Shown here piece after piece: positions 1-8,730 of a stretch of DNA of 64,000 bases (positions are counted from its first letter, which is position 1; every line of letters begins with the position of its first letter). Origin of the DNA: Chryseobacterium sp. S0630 (GTDB lineage: Bacteria > Bacteroidota > Bacteroidia > Flavobacteriales > Weeksellaceae); the NCBI RefSeq assembly GCF_024158915.1, contig NZ_JAMZGF010000005.1, positions 62,001 through 126,000 on the forward strand. Direction: 5' to 3'. The notes beneath the pieces were generated by a model, which was given only the letters and a program-made list of their open reading frames with translations, did not search any database and was not told the origin of the DNA. Position numbers and translations under genes: made by a program.

Positions 1-2
1 GA

Positions 3-47
3 ATCACAAAAGAAGAAGAACGTATTCAATGGAACTCAAATAATTGA
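3..47 (+). CDS. possible C-terminal tail of an upstream gene (partial)
   Basis: In frame 3 the first bases read ITKEEERIQWNSNN followed by TGA, which could be the end of a protein that begins before the window. Frame 2 also gives a short tail that stops at 43, so the choice of frame is uncertain. No family can be named from 14 residues. Confidence 0.25.
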   Translation: MTKEEERIQWNSNN

Positions 48-93
48 TACTGCATTTTGTAAAACACAAACTCACACCCAAACTTTGAACTTT

Positions 94-270
94 ATGAAAC
101 CACAGCTTATCATATTTGCTATTTTAATTGCCGGATTTATCGGTTATAATATCTTTTTCCAGTCGCCCGATGACAAAACCAATACGGTAATTAATATTCT
201 TTTTGCCAGTATTCTTTTTGGATATATTTCTTTTATGGCTTACACTCTTTTGAAAAAAATGAAAAAATAA
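94..270 (+). CDS. small two-helix membrane protein, unknown
   Basis: A 58-residue protein starting MKPQLIIF. It has two hydrophobic helices, roughly residues 4-20 and 33-52, separated by a short polar loop (SPDDKTN) and ending in a lysine-rich tail (KKMKK) that suggests a cytoplasmic C-terminus. I prefer the ATG at 94 to the in-frame TTG at 85. It lies 273 bp upstream of nuoA on the same strand, but the nuo -7 box lies between them, so it is probably not part of the nuo operon. I do not recognise the family; function is unknown. Confidence 0.55.
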   Translation: MKPQLIIFAILIAGFIGYNIFFQSPDDKTNTVINILFASILFGYISFMAYTLLKKMKK

Positions 271-512
271 GTGATAAACATAGCTCAATAGGAGCTTTAA
301 TCGCTTGCTTTTATTCCCCAATAAATAAATTCAAAATATCCGCAGTGTACATGATGGGATATAATTTTTCCAGAGTTACTACAAAGAAAGGGGAAAAACA
401 TCACAAAAAAATAATCATAAAAAGCTAATTTTTATTGATTCTAAATTACCGATTTAGCTGATTTTAATCCGACTTTTAAGCCGATTAATTTCATGCTTTC
501 TTGTTTATTCGC

Positions 513-520
513 TAAATTTG
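513..520 (+). promoter_or_regulatory. -7 box of the nuo operon promoter
   Basis: TAAATTTG is a perfect match to the Bacteroidota -7 consensus TAnnTTTG and lies 23 bp before the nuoA ATG. No TTG is found at the expected -33 distance (only a T-rich run near 489-492). The 271-512 stretch upstream is non-coding and AT-rich, with nothing else recognisable. Confidence 0.65.
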
Positions 521-543
521 CAAATTGAGATAATAATGCAAAA

Positions 544-915
544 ATGAATTTACCTGAAAGTTATATTCCAATCCTTATCCAGGCTGGTGTAGCAGTAGGA
601 TTTGTAGCTGTTTCTTTGCTTGGAGCACATTTCTTAGGTCCACAGCAGAAAAAAGGAAACTCTGTAAAAAACCAAAGCTGGGAATGTGGAGTTCCTGTAG
701 AAGGAAATGCAAGAACACCGTTTTCTATCAAGTACTTCCTGACTGCGGTATTGTTCGTACTATTCGATATTGAAATCGTATTCTTTTATCCTTACGCTGT
801 CAACTTCAGAGAATTCGGCATGGAAGGTTTCCTTGCTGTGCTTACATTCGTTGCGATCTTCTTCGTAGCGTTTTTCTATGTCTGGAAACGAGGCGCGCTG
901 GATTGGGATAAATAA
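544..915 (+). CDS. nuoA: NADH-quinone oxidoreductase subunit A
   Basis: Small membrane subunit of respiratory complex I (NDH-1), which oxidises NADH and reduces menaquinone while pumping protons. The 123 residues are the usual length and carry three transmembrane helices (about 10-30, 64-85, 96-114). The loop between helices 1 and 2 has the conserved ECGV (47-50), and helix 2 has the acidic LFDIEIVF motif (73-80). First gene of a same-strand 14-subunit operon that runs to 14927; a clear -7 box precedes it by 23 bp. Family identity is secure. Confidence 0.97.
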   Translation: MNLPESYIPILIQAGVAVGFVAVSLLGAHFLGPQQKKGNSVKNQSWECGVPVEGNARTPFSIKYFLTAVLFVLFDIEIVFFYPYAVNFREFGMEGFLAVLTFVAIFFVAFFYVWKRGALDWDK

Positions 916-938
916 ATTTTAACATTAAAAGATTGAAT

Positions 939-992
939 AATTTAATCATTGAAAAACAGAGATGATTAAATTTTATAAACACTTTAATCTTT
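939..992 (+). repeat. nested inverted repeats in the nuoA-nuoB spacer
   Basis: AATTTAATCAT (939-949) and ATGATTAAATT (962-972) form a perfect 11-bp inverted repeat. AAAGATT (928-934) and AATCTTT (986-992) form an outer arm. The RNA could fold as a long hairpin between the first two cistrons; there is no U-tract after it, so it does not look like a terminator. Confidence 0.6.
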
Positions 993-1010
993 AAATATCA
1001 ACAAAAGAAA

Positions 1011-1571
1011 ATGTCAGATAAAAAACCAGTAATAAGAACAGATGCACCTGCTCCCGAAGGCTATGAAGGAGAAGGGTTTTTCGCAACAAAACTGAGCAGT
1101 GTAATCGGGATGGCAAGAAAGTTTTCACTTTGGCCGTTACCCTTTGCAACCTCTTGTTGTGGTATCGAGTTTATGGCTACCCTGAACCCGACTTATGATG
1201 CTTCAAGATTTGGTATGGAAAGAAACTCTTTCTCTCCAAGACAAGCAGATATGCTGATGGTTTGCGGAACTATATCAAAGAAATTAGGACCAGTCCTAAA
1301 AGAAGTTTACACTCAGATGGCTGAGCCGAAATGGGTGGTAGCAGTTGGAGCTTGTGCTTCCAGCGGTGGTATTTTTGATACGTATTCTGTACTTCAGGGA
1401 ATTGATAAAATTATTCCGGTAGACGTTTACGTTCCTGGATGTCCTCCAAGACCTGAACAGATCATTGAAGGCGTAATGCAGGTACAGGCTCTTGCAGAAA
1501 GCGAAAGCATCAGAAGAAGAGATATGCCTGAATATCAGAAATTATTAGATTCTTACAACATAAGCAACTAA
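1011..1571 (+). CDS. nuoB: NADH-quinone oxidoreductase subunit B (cluster N2)
   Basis: Peripheral-arm subunit that binds the terminal 4Fe-4S cluster N2, the immediate electron donor to quinone. The N2 ligands are visible: the tandem Cys49-Cys50 (TSCCGIEF), Cys115 (GACASSGG) and Cys144 (VPGCPPRPE). At 186 residues it has normal length. It follows nuoA after a 95-bp spacer with a potential hairpin and precedes nuoC by 6 bp. Subunit order A-B-C-D matches the standard operon. Confidence 0.97.
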   Translation: MSDKKPVIRTDAPAPEGYEGEGFFATKLSSVIGMARKFSLWPLPFATSCCGIEFMATLNPTYDASRFGMERNSFSPRQADMLMVCGTISKKLGPVLKEVYTQMAEPKWVVAVGACASSGGIFDTYSVLQGIDKIIPVDVYVPGCPPRPEQIIEGVMQVQALAESESIRRRDMPEYQKLLDSYNISN

Positions 1572-1577
1572 ACGGAA

Positions 1578-2072
1578 ATGACAAACGAATTTGTATTAGA
1601 AGCCATCACAAGAGAATTTCCGGAATCTGTCATTTCAAGCTCAGAACCGTATGGAATGCTGACTATTGAAGTGAAGAAAGAAGATATTAAGAAAATCATT
1701 CACTATCTGAAAGATTCATCACTGGAATTTAATTTCCTTACGGATATCTGTGGTATTCATTATCCTGAATTCCCTGAAAAGGAAATTGGTGTTGTTTACC
1801 ATTTGCATAATATGATGGCCAATTTCAGATTACGTCTGAAAATCTTTATGTCCAGAGAAAATATTGAAGTAGACTCTCTTGTAGAGCTCTATGCAGGAGC
1901 CAACTGGATGGAAAGAGAAACGTATGATTTCTATGGGATTAAATTTAAAGGACACCCGGATCTTAGACCTATTTTAAATATGGAAGATCTTGGATACCAC
2001 CCAATGTTGAAGGAATATCGCCTTGAAGACGGTACAAGAACCGACAAGAACGATAGCATGTTCGGAAGATAA
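1578..2072 (+). CDS. nuoC: NADH-quinone oxidoreductase subunit C (30 kDa)
   Basis: 30-kDa-type subunit of the hydrophilic arm. The family signature is seen as WMERETYDFYGIKFKGHPDLRPIL around residues 112-135, cut here as ERETYDFYGI and HPDLRPIL. Its 164 residues match a stand-alone NuoC rather than the NuoCD fusion of enterobacteria; nuoD is a separate gene 62 bp downstream. It starts 6 bp after nuoB, so translation is probably coupled. Confidence 0.96.
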   Translation: MTNEFVLEAITREFPESVISSSEPYGMLTIEVKKEDIKKIIHYLKDSSLEFNFLTDICGIHYPEFPEKEIGVVYHLHNMMANFRLRLKIFMSRENIEVDSLVELYAGANWMERETYDFYGIKFKGHPDLRPILNMEDLGYHPMLKEYRLEDGTRTDKNDSMFGR

Positions 2073-2134
2073 AAAAGCGAATGGCCAATGGCAGCTAGCC
2101 AATAGCCAGAAGCAAATAGCTAAAAGCAATCATT

Positions 2135-3358
2135 ATGAAAGATAACTCATTATCTAATATACTAAACCAGTACGAAAGTAAGGAACAGATTGACGGACAA
2201 TTATATACCCTGAATCTAGGACCTACCCACCCTGCTACGCACGGGATTTTCCAGAATATCTTAACGATGGACGGAGAAAGAATCCTTCACGCAGAGCAAA
2301 CAGTAGGATATATCCACAGAGCATTTGAGAAAATTTCTGAAAGAAGAAACTATTCTCAGATCACTACCCTTACAGACCGTATGAATTACTGTTCTGCACC
2401 CATCAATAACTTAGGTTGGCACATGACAGTAGAGAAGCTGATTGGCGTGGAAGTTCCAAAACGTGTAGACTATATGCGTGTTATCTTGATGGAGCTAGCC
2501 AGAATCGGTGACCACCTGATCTGTAACGGGGTAACCGGAATGGACTCAGGAGCGATTACAGGTCTTACTTATATGTTCATCGAGAGAGAACGTATTTATG
2601 ATATGTATGAGCAGATCTGCGGAGCCAGAATGACAACCAATATGGGAAGAATCGGAGGTTTTGAAAGAGATTTCACACCTAAGTTTCATGAGTTGTTGAA
2701 AGACTTCTTAAAAACTTTCCCACCAAGATTCAAAGAATTCTGTACTCTATTAGAAAGAAACAGAATTTTCATGGACAGAACCATCGGTACAGGAGCTATT
2801 TCTGCCGAGAGAGCTTTAAGCTATGGTTTTACAGGTCCAAACTTACGTGCAGCAGGTGTAGATTATGATGTAAGAGTTGCACAGCCTTATTCCTCATACG
2901 AAGATTTCGACTTCATTATTCCTGTAGGAACTTCAGGAGATACTTACGACCGTTTCATGGTTCGTCAACAGGAAATCTGGGAATCAATCAAAATTATCAA
3001 ACAAGCATACGAAAATCTTCCGGAAGGACCATTCCATGCGGATGTTCCTGATTTCTATCTTCCTGAAAAGGCAGATGTATATCAGAAAATGGAAGCATTG
3101 ATCTACCATTTCAAAATTGTAATGGGAGAAACTGATGTACCGAAAGGAGAAGTTTACCATGCTGTAGAAGGTGGAAACGGAGAATTAGGTTTCTATCTTG
3201 TGAGTGACGGAGGAAGAAGCCCTTACAGACTTCACTTCAGAAGACCATGCTTCATCTACTATCAGGCCTACCCTGAAATGATTACAGGTTCTGTAATTTC
3301 AGATGCCATTGTAACGATGTGTAGTATGAATATTATTGCGGGAGAATTAGACGCATAA
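2135..3358 (+). CDS. nuoD: NADH-quinone oxidoreductase subunit D (49 kDa)
   Basis: 49-kDa subunit that forms the quinone-binding cavity with NuoB. Typical family features: [10 protein letters not shown] (28-37), the GYIHRAFEK segment, [13 protein letters not shown], and the C-terminal GELDA-type ending (here IIAGELDA) that lacks the arginine seen in many homologues. Length of 407 residues is standard. The spacer before it (2073-2134) is built of repeated near-identical words (AGCCAATAGCC-like), a pattern also seen before nuoF. Confidence 0.97.
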   Translation: MKDNSLSNILNQYESKEQIDGQLYTLNLGPTHPATHGIFQNILTMDGERILHAEQTVGYIHRAFEKISERRNYSQITTLTDRMNYCSAPINNLGWHMTVEKLIGVEVPKRVDYMRVILMELARIGDHLICNGVTGMDSGAITGLTYMFIERERIYDMYEQICGARMTTNMGRIGGFERDFTPKFHELLKDFLKTFPPRFKEFCTLLERNRIFMDRTIGTGAISAERALSYGFTGPNLRAAGVDYDVRVAQPYSSYEDFDFIIPVGTSGDTYDRFMVRQQEIWESIKIIKQAYENLPEGPFHADVPDFYLPEKADVYQKMEALIYHFKIVMGETDVPKGEVYHAVEGGNGELGFYLVSDGGRSPYRLHFRRPCFIYYQAYPEMITGSVISDAIVTMCSMNIIAGELDA

Positions 3359-3478
3359 TTATAAGATAAAAGAGGAAAGATAAAAGACTTTCTTCATATT
3401 TAAATATAAATTGAATTTAGAACACGAATTTCAGAGTCTATTCTCTCTTTTTCTATGTTCTTTAATCTTAGATAAAAA

Positions 3479-3988
3479 ATGAGCGAAACAATAGCTTTTA
3501 AACCGGAAAGTTTAGCACAGGTACACAAAATTATCGCAAGATATCCTGAAGGAAGACAGAAATCTGCTCTTCTTCCCGTACTTCACTTGGCACAGAAAGA
3601 ATTCGGAGGATGGTTAGATGTTCCTGTGATGGATTATGTTGCCGGACTATTAAGTATCCAACCGATCGAAGTATATGAAGTGGCAACTTTCTATACCATG
3701 TTCAATATGAAGCCGGTAGGTAAATATGTTTTGGAAGTTTGCAGAACAGGACCTTGTATGGTTTGTGGAAGCGAAAAAATTCTGGATCATATCAGAACAA
3801 AACTGAATATTAAGGACGGAGAGACTACTGAAGACGGTATGTTCACCTTAAAGCCTGCTGAATGTCTTGGAGCATGCGGATATGCACCAATGCTGCAGCT
3901 TGGAAAATTCTTTCATGAAAATTTAACGATAGAAAAAGTAGATGAAATCCTTGATCTTTGCAGACAGGGACAAGTTGCTTTAGACTAA
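3479..3988 (+). CDS. nuoE: NADH-quinone oxidoreductase subunit E (24 kDa)
   Basis: Thioredoxin-fold subunit of the NADH dehydrogenase module that holds the 2Fe-2S cluster N1a. The four ligands are Cys88 and Cys93 (CRTGPC) and Cys129 and Cys133 (CLGAC). At 169 residues it is normal. It is separated from nuoD by 120 bp of AT-rich non-coding sequence and from nuoF by 102 bp; both spacers lack obvious promoters, so co-transcription with the rest is the simple reading. Confidence 0.97.
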   Translation: MSETIAFKPESLAQVHKIIARYPEGRQKSALLPVLHLAQKEFGGWLDVPVMDYVAGLLSIQPIEVYEVATFYTMFNMKPVGKYVLEVCRTGPCMVCGSEKILDHIRTKLNIKDGETTEDGMFTLKPAECLGACGYAPMLQLGKFFHENLTIEKVDEILDLCRQGQVALD

Positions 3989-4090
3989 TAGAAATTTTAA
4001 ATTCTAAATTTTAGATTTTAAATTATTCACTTAACGTTTAATCATAATTAATGCAAGAAGCCAAAAGCCGATTGCAATAAGCAAATAACA

Positions 4091-5449
4091 ATGAGTAAAA
4101 AACTTTTACTTAAAGACGCACATATAGAAGGTATTCGCTACTTTGAGACTTACCGTAAACAGGGAGGTTACACTGCAGCAGAAAAAGCCTTGAAAATGAC
4201 TCCTGACGAAATTCTTGAAGAAGTAAAAGCTTCAGGACTACGAGGTCGTGGTGGAGCTGGATTCCCAACAGGAATGAAATGGAGCTTTTTGGCTAAGCCT
4301 GAAGGTGTTCCAAGACACCTTGTTGTGAATGCGGATGAATCTGAACCTGGAACATTCAAGGACAGATATCTGATGGAGTTCCTTCCTCATTTATTGATAG
4401 AGGGAATGCTAATTTCTTCTTACTGTTTAGGTTCCAATACTTCTTATATCTACATCCGTGGAGAATATTCATGGATTCCGGATATCCTTGAGGAAGCTAT
4501 TGAAGAAGCTAAAGCAGCAGGATTTTTAGGTAAAAATATTTTAGGAACTGGTTTCGATCTTGAAATCTATGTACAGAGAGGTGGTGGAGCATATATCTGC
4601 GGTGAAGAAACTGCATTGCTTGAATCCCTTGAAGGAAAAAGAGGTAATCCAAGATTAAAACCGCCATTCCCGGCTGTAAAAGGTCTTTGGGAGAGACCAA
4701 CGGTGGTAAACAACGTTGAATCTATTGCTGCAATTGTTCCGATCATTGATATTACAGGTGCTGAATACGCTAAAATTGGTGTTGGAAGATCTACAGGAAC
4801 GAAATTGATTTCTGCTTGTGGAAACATCAACAAACCAGGTGTATACGAAATCGATATGACAATCACGGTGGAAGAATTCATCTATTCTGATGAATATTGC
4901 GGTGGTATTAAAGATGGTAAAAAATTAAAGGCTTGTATTCCTGGAGGAAGTTCTGTTCCGATTGTTCCGGCTAATTTATTGCTGAGAACCGTGAACGGAG
5001 AGCCAAGATATATGAACTATGAATCATTGGCAGATGGTGGTTTTGCTACCGGAACGATGATGGGTTCAGGAGGTTTCATCGTTTTGGATGAAGACCAGTG
5101 TATTGTAGATCACACCATGACATTGGCAAGATTCTACAACCACGAAAGCTGTGGACAATGTACTCCTTGCCGTGAAGGAACGGGATGGATGTACAAGATT
5201 TTAAAGAAAATCGAGAAAGGAGAAGGAAAAATGGAAGATATCGATCTACTTTGGGATATCCAGAGAAAAATCGAAGGAAATACGATTTGTCCATTGGGTG
5301 ATGCCGCAGCTTGGCCGGTTGCAGCAGCGATCCGTCACTTCAGAGATGAATTTGAGTGGCACGTGAAAAACCCAGAATTGTCTCAGACACAAAACTATGG
5401 ATTGGCACATTATGCAGATCCTATCCCGGCTGTTGAAAAGAATGCGTAG
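4091..5449 (+). CDS. nuoF: NADH-quinone oxidoreductase subunit F (51 kDa)
   Basis: Catalytic entry point for NADH, carrying FMN and 4Fe-4S cluster N3. The FMN/NADH-binding glycine-rich motifs are GRGGAGFPTG (52-61) and GGGAYICGEETAL near residue 165. The N3 ligands are Cys354, Cys357, Cys360 (CGQCTPCREG) and Cys400 (TICPLGD). The 452 residues match the family. Only 5 bp separate its stop from the next gene, a predicted exported protein rather than nuoG. Confidence 0.97.
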   Translation: MSKKLLLKDAHIEGIRYFETYRKQGGYTAAEKALKMTPDEILEEVKASGLRGRGGAGFPTGMKWSFLAKPEGVPRHLVVNADESEPGTFKDRYLMEFLPHLLIEGMLISSYCLGSNTSYIYIRGEYSWIPDILEEAIEEAKAAGFLGKNILGTGFDLEIYVQRGGGAYICGEETALLESLEGKRGNPRLKPPFPAVKGLWERPTVVNNVESIAAIVPIIDITGAEYAKIGVGRSTGTKLISACGNINKPGVYEIDMTITVEEFIYSDEYCGGIKDGKKLKACIPGGSSVPIVPANLLLRTVNGEPRYMNYESLADGGFATGTMMGSGGFIVLDEDQCIVDHTMTLARFYNHESCGQCTPCREGTGWMYKILKKIEKGEGKMEDIDLLWDIQRKIEGNTICPLGDAAAWPVAAAIRHFRDEFEWHVKNPELSQTQNYGLAHYADPIPAVEKNA

Positions 5450-5454
5450 GTAAG

Positions 5455-6366
5455 ATGAAAAAATTATTGGTTGTCGGCTTAATGATGTCGAATCTTGTAT
5501 TTGCACAGAACAAGAAGAGTGATACTGCAAATTATAACAGATCCGTTGAAGAGGATTTGTCATATTTAGTGAGTGAGAAAGAGCAGATTAAAGCTGAAAA
5601 AAAGGAAAAACCTTTACCATTAAGCAAAAAAGGTCAGGTTTTCGTATTTTATGGTTGGAACAGAGCAGCTTATAGCAATTCTGACATCCATTTTACAGGA
5701 AACGGATACGATTTTCAATTGAATAATGTAACCGCACAGGACCGACCTACAAAATTTGGAATTGTCTATTTTGATCCAAGCTGGTTTACTGTAACACAGT
5801 ATAATTTCAGAATAGGATATTTCATTAAAGACAATTTAGCTTTGGTACTTGGGATAGACCATATGAAATATGTAATGGATCAAAACCAGACTGTAGGTTT
5901 CAAAGGACATATTTCAGATCCTGAATATGCAGCAATGGTTCAAAACGGGCAGGTAAATCTTGCAGATGAGAAGTTCCTTACTTTTGAACATACAGACGGA
6001 CTTAATTATGAAAACTTAGGTCTTGAAAAATACAAAAATCTTGTTCATAAGAAGAATATAGATTTAGTATGGTCTTATGGAGCCGGAATCGGGTTTATGT
6101 TTCCGAAAAGTAACGTAAAACTTTTTGGAAATGAAAGAAGTGACCGTTTTCACGTTGCAGGAATGGGAACCGATATCAGATCCAGTCTTAACTTAGTATT
6201 CTGGAAAAACTGGATGCTGAGATTAGAAGGAAAAGCAGGATATATCAATATGTGGGACATCAAAACCACGTTGAATAATAAGCCGGACAAAGCACGTCAG
6301 GATTTTGTTTTCGGACAGGTTCTGGGAGGAATTGGATATACATTTAATACAAAGAAATATAAATAA
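5455..6366 (+). CDS. predicted exported barrel-like protein inside the nuo operon
   Basis: 303-residue protein with a Sec signal peptide (MKKLLVVGLMMSNLVFAQ, cut after FAQ). After a charged linker rich in Lys and Glu (about 30-60) the rest has alternating hydrophobic/aromatic strands and Gly-rich turns (for example VWSYGAGIGFMFP, GQVLGGIGYTFN at the C-terminus), which is typical of an outer-membrane beta-barrel. The start is 5 bp after the nuoF stop and nuoG begins 41 bp after its end, so it must share the nuo transcript. It has no cofactor motif and no resemblance I can see to a complex I subunit. Function unknown. Confidence 0.75.
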   Translation: MKKLLVVGLMMSNLVFAQNKKSDTANYNRSVEEDLSYLVSEKEQIKAEKKEKPLPLSKKGQVFVFYGWNRAAYSNSDIHFTGNGYDFQLNNVTAQDRPTKFGIVYFDPSWFTVTQYNFRIGYFIKDNLALVLGIDHMKYVMDQNQTVGFKGHISDPEYAAMVQNGQVNLADEKFLTFEHTDGLNYENLGLEKYKNLVHKKNIDLVWSYGAGIGFMFPKSNVKLFGNERSDRFHVAGMGTDIRSSLNLVFWKNWMLRLEGKAGYINMWDIKTTLNNKPDKARQDFVFGQVLGGIGYTFNTKKYK

Positions 6367-6407
6367 CAAAGCCTATTGCTTAACGCATAAAGCTTAAAGC
6401 ATATCAT

Positions 6408-7406
6408 ATGAGCGAAGAAGTTAAAAAATTCAAAATAACTATAGACGGACAGACTACTGAAGTTTTGCCTGGTACTTCTATTCTGGAAGCTGCAAGACAA
6501 ATCGGTGGTAAATCTGTACCTCCTGCAATGTGCTACTACAGCAAGTTGGAAACCAGTGGAGGAAGATGTAGAACTTGTCTGGTAGAAGTTTCTAAAGGAT
6601 CTGAAGCAGACCCACGTCCTATGCCAAAATTAGTAGCAAGCTGCAGAACTAATGTAATGGACGGGATGGAAGTAAAAAATCTTACTTCTGAGAAAGCTCA
6701 GGAAGGAAGAAAAGCGGTTACCGAATTCTTATTGGTAAACCACCCGCTGGACTGCCCTATCTGCGACCAGGCAGGAGAATGTCATCTTCAGGACTTAGGA
6801 TATGAGCATGGTGTAGAAAACACAAGAACAGAATTCGAAAGAAATACTTACGAAGCTGATGATCTTGGACCGAACATCAAATTAAATATGAACCGTTGTA
6901 TTCTTTGCGCAAGATGCGTACTGACAGCTAACCAGCTTACAGAAACAAGAGAACACGGTATCCTTTTCAGAGGAGATCACGCTGAAATTTCAACGTATTT
7001 AAATAAAGCCTTAGACAATGACTTCATTGGAAACGTTATCGACGTTTGCCCTGTAGGAGCATTAACAGACAGAACAGCACGTTTTGCAAGCAGAGTTTGG
7101 TTTACAAAACCGATGAACGCAACTTGTAAATGTGATAAGTGTTCTGGAAAAGCTGTTGTATGGTTTAAAGGAGACGAAATTGTAAGAGTTACGGCAAGAA
7201 AAGACCAGTGGGGTGAAGTAGAAGAATTCATCTGCGATACATGTCGTTTCGAAAGAAAAGCCTTATCAGACTGGAACATCGAAGGTCCTAGACATATCGA
7301 CAGACATTCTGTAATTTCATTGAACCACTACGAAAAGCCTAAAGATGAGCTAAGAGTTTTAGACAATCCGATGGCTAAAGAAATCAGTGAAAAAGACGAA
7401 AAATAA
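6408..7406 (+). CDS. nuoG: NADH-quinone oxidoreductase subunit G, short form
   Basis: Electron-wire subunit of complex I. Ligands seen: Cys42, 54, 57, 79 for a 2Fe-2S cluster (N1b type); His112, Cys116, 119, 125 for the His-ligated cluster N5; Cys164, 167, 170, 214 for N4. A further set Cys240, 242, 245, 276, 279 (CKCDKC and CDTC) lies where other NuoG proteins begin the molybdopterin-oxidoreductase-like part. The protein stops at 332 residues, so the large C-terminal domain of the roughly 900-residue enterobacterial NuoG is absent. I believe short NuoG is usual in flavobacteria, so this is probably not a truncation. Confidence 0.93.
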   Translation: MSEEVKKFKITIDGQTTEVLPGTSILEAARQIGGKSVPPAMCYYSKLETSGGRCRTCLVEVSKGSEADPRPMPKLVASCRTNVMDGMEVKNLTSEKAQEGRKAVTEFLLVNHPLDCPICDQAGECHLQDLGYEHGVENTRTEFERNTYEADDLGPNIKLNMNRCILCARCVLTANQLTETREHGILFRGDHAEISTYLNKALDNDFIGNVIDVCPVGALTDRTARFASRVWFTKPMNATCKCDKCSGKAVVWFKGDEIVRVTARKDQWGEVEEFICDTCRFERKALSDWNIEGPRHIDRHSVISLNHYEKPKDELRVLDNPMAKEISEKDEK

Positions 7407-7514
7407 AATTTGAAAATGAGGTAATTTGAAAATGAGAGTCTCTGTTGGTGTGATTGCTATAATTTCCATCTTCCAGCTCCCATCTTCTAACCTTTAACAT
7501 CTATAAAAATAAAA

Positions 7515-8579
7515 ATGGATTTACTTACATTTAAACTTATACTTGTACTAGCACTTTTCCTGCTATCACTTACGATTGCAGCCTACTCTACCTGGGCAGA
7601 AAGAAAAGTAGCCTCTATCATGCAGGATAGAATTGGTCCCAACAGAGCCGGACCTTTCGGATTACTGCAGCCTCTTGCTGACGGTGGAAAATTCTTCTTT
7701 AAAGAAGACTTTACGCCAGCCAATGCAGAAAGATTCCTTTTCGTATTAGGGCCAGCTTTGGTAATGTTTATTTCATTGATTACAGGAGCTGTGATTCCTT
7801 GGGGTAAAAGTTTAAATATTGCAGGTACTTCTTTTGATCTTCAGGTAGCAAACATCGATGTTGGTGTACTTTTCATCATCGGTATGGCTTCCATTGGGGT
7901 TTACGGAATTATGATCGGAGGTTGGGCTTCGAACAACAAATACTCATTATTAGGTGCTATCCGTGCTTCTTCTCAGATGATTTCTTATGAATTGGCGATG
8001 GGATTAGCACTTCTTTCTATCATCATGATGTCTGGAAGTTTGGATTTAAAAGAAATCACTGAAAGTCAGACTACCGGAAAATTATGGGGAGTTATTCCTT
8101 GGGTTTCAGGATTGAACTGGAACATTTTCTACCAGCCGATTGCATTCCTTGTTTTCTTTGTCGCTGCTTTGGCAGAAACCAACAGACACCCGTTCGATTT
8201 ACCTGAGTGTGAATCTGAATTGGTAACAGGATACTCTACAGAATACTCTTCCATGAAGTTAGGGTTATATATGTTCGGAGAATATGTGAACATGTTTATT
8301 TCCAATGCTTTTATGGTTGTTCTTTTCTTCGGAGGGTATAACTATCCTGGTATTGAATGGGTAACTCAGAACTGGGGAGAAAATGCTGCAGGAATCTTGA
8401 GCGTTGTAGCATTCCTTACAAAAACAGTAATCGGAATTCTGATCTTCATGTGGATCAGATGGACACTTCCAAGATTCAGATATGACCAGTTAATGCACTT
8501 AGGATGGAAAACATTAATCCCAATGGCATTGGTAAACCTATTAATTACAGGAGCTGTAATTTTAGCATTTGCAAACTAA
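7515..8579 (+). CDS. nuoH: NADH-quinone oxidoreductase subunit H
   Basis: Membrane subunit that joins the peripheral arm and forms part of the quinone tunnel. Conserved segments: WAERKVASIMQDRIGPNRAG near residues 28-47, LADGGKFFFKED (57-68), and ETNRHPFDLPECESELV near residue 221. About eight transmembrane helices; 354 residues is the expected size. The spacer before it (7407-7514) contains tandem-like words (AATTTGAAAATGAG twice). Confidence 0.97.
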   Translation: MDLLTFKLILVLALFLLSLTIAAYSTWAERKVASIMQDRIGPNRAGPFGLLQPLADGGKFFFKEDFTPANAERFLFVLGPALVMFISLITGAVIPWGKSLNIAGTSFDLQVANIDVGVLFIIGMASIGVYGIMIGGWASNNKYSLLGAIRASSQMISYELAMGLALLSIIMMSGSLDLKEITESQTTGKLWGVIPWVSGLNWNIFYQPIAFLVFFVAALAETNRHPFDLPECESELVTGYSTEYSSMKLGLYMFGEYVNMFISNAFMVVLFFGGYNYPGIEWVTQNWGENAAGILSVVAFLTKTVIGILIFMWIRWTLPRFRYDQLMHLGWKTLIPMALVNLLITGAVILAFAN

Positions 8580-8730
8580 GAAATTTGAAAATGAGCTGAT
8601 TTGAAAATTTGATAATGAAATCAAAGTTTTATCTTTAGCGTATCATATTCAATCATCAATATTAAATAATTAAGATAACAGACAAGATTAGTCTAAAATC
8701 TAATGTCTAACATCTAATATCTATAATTAA

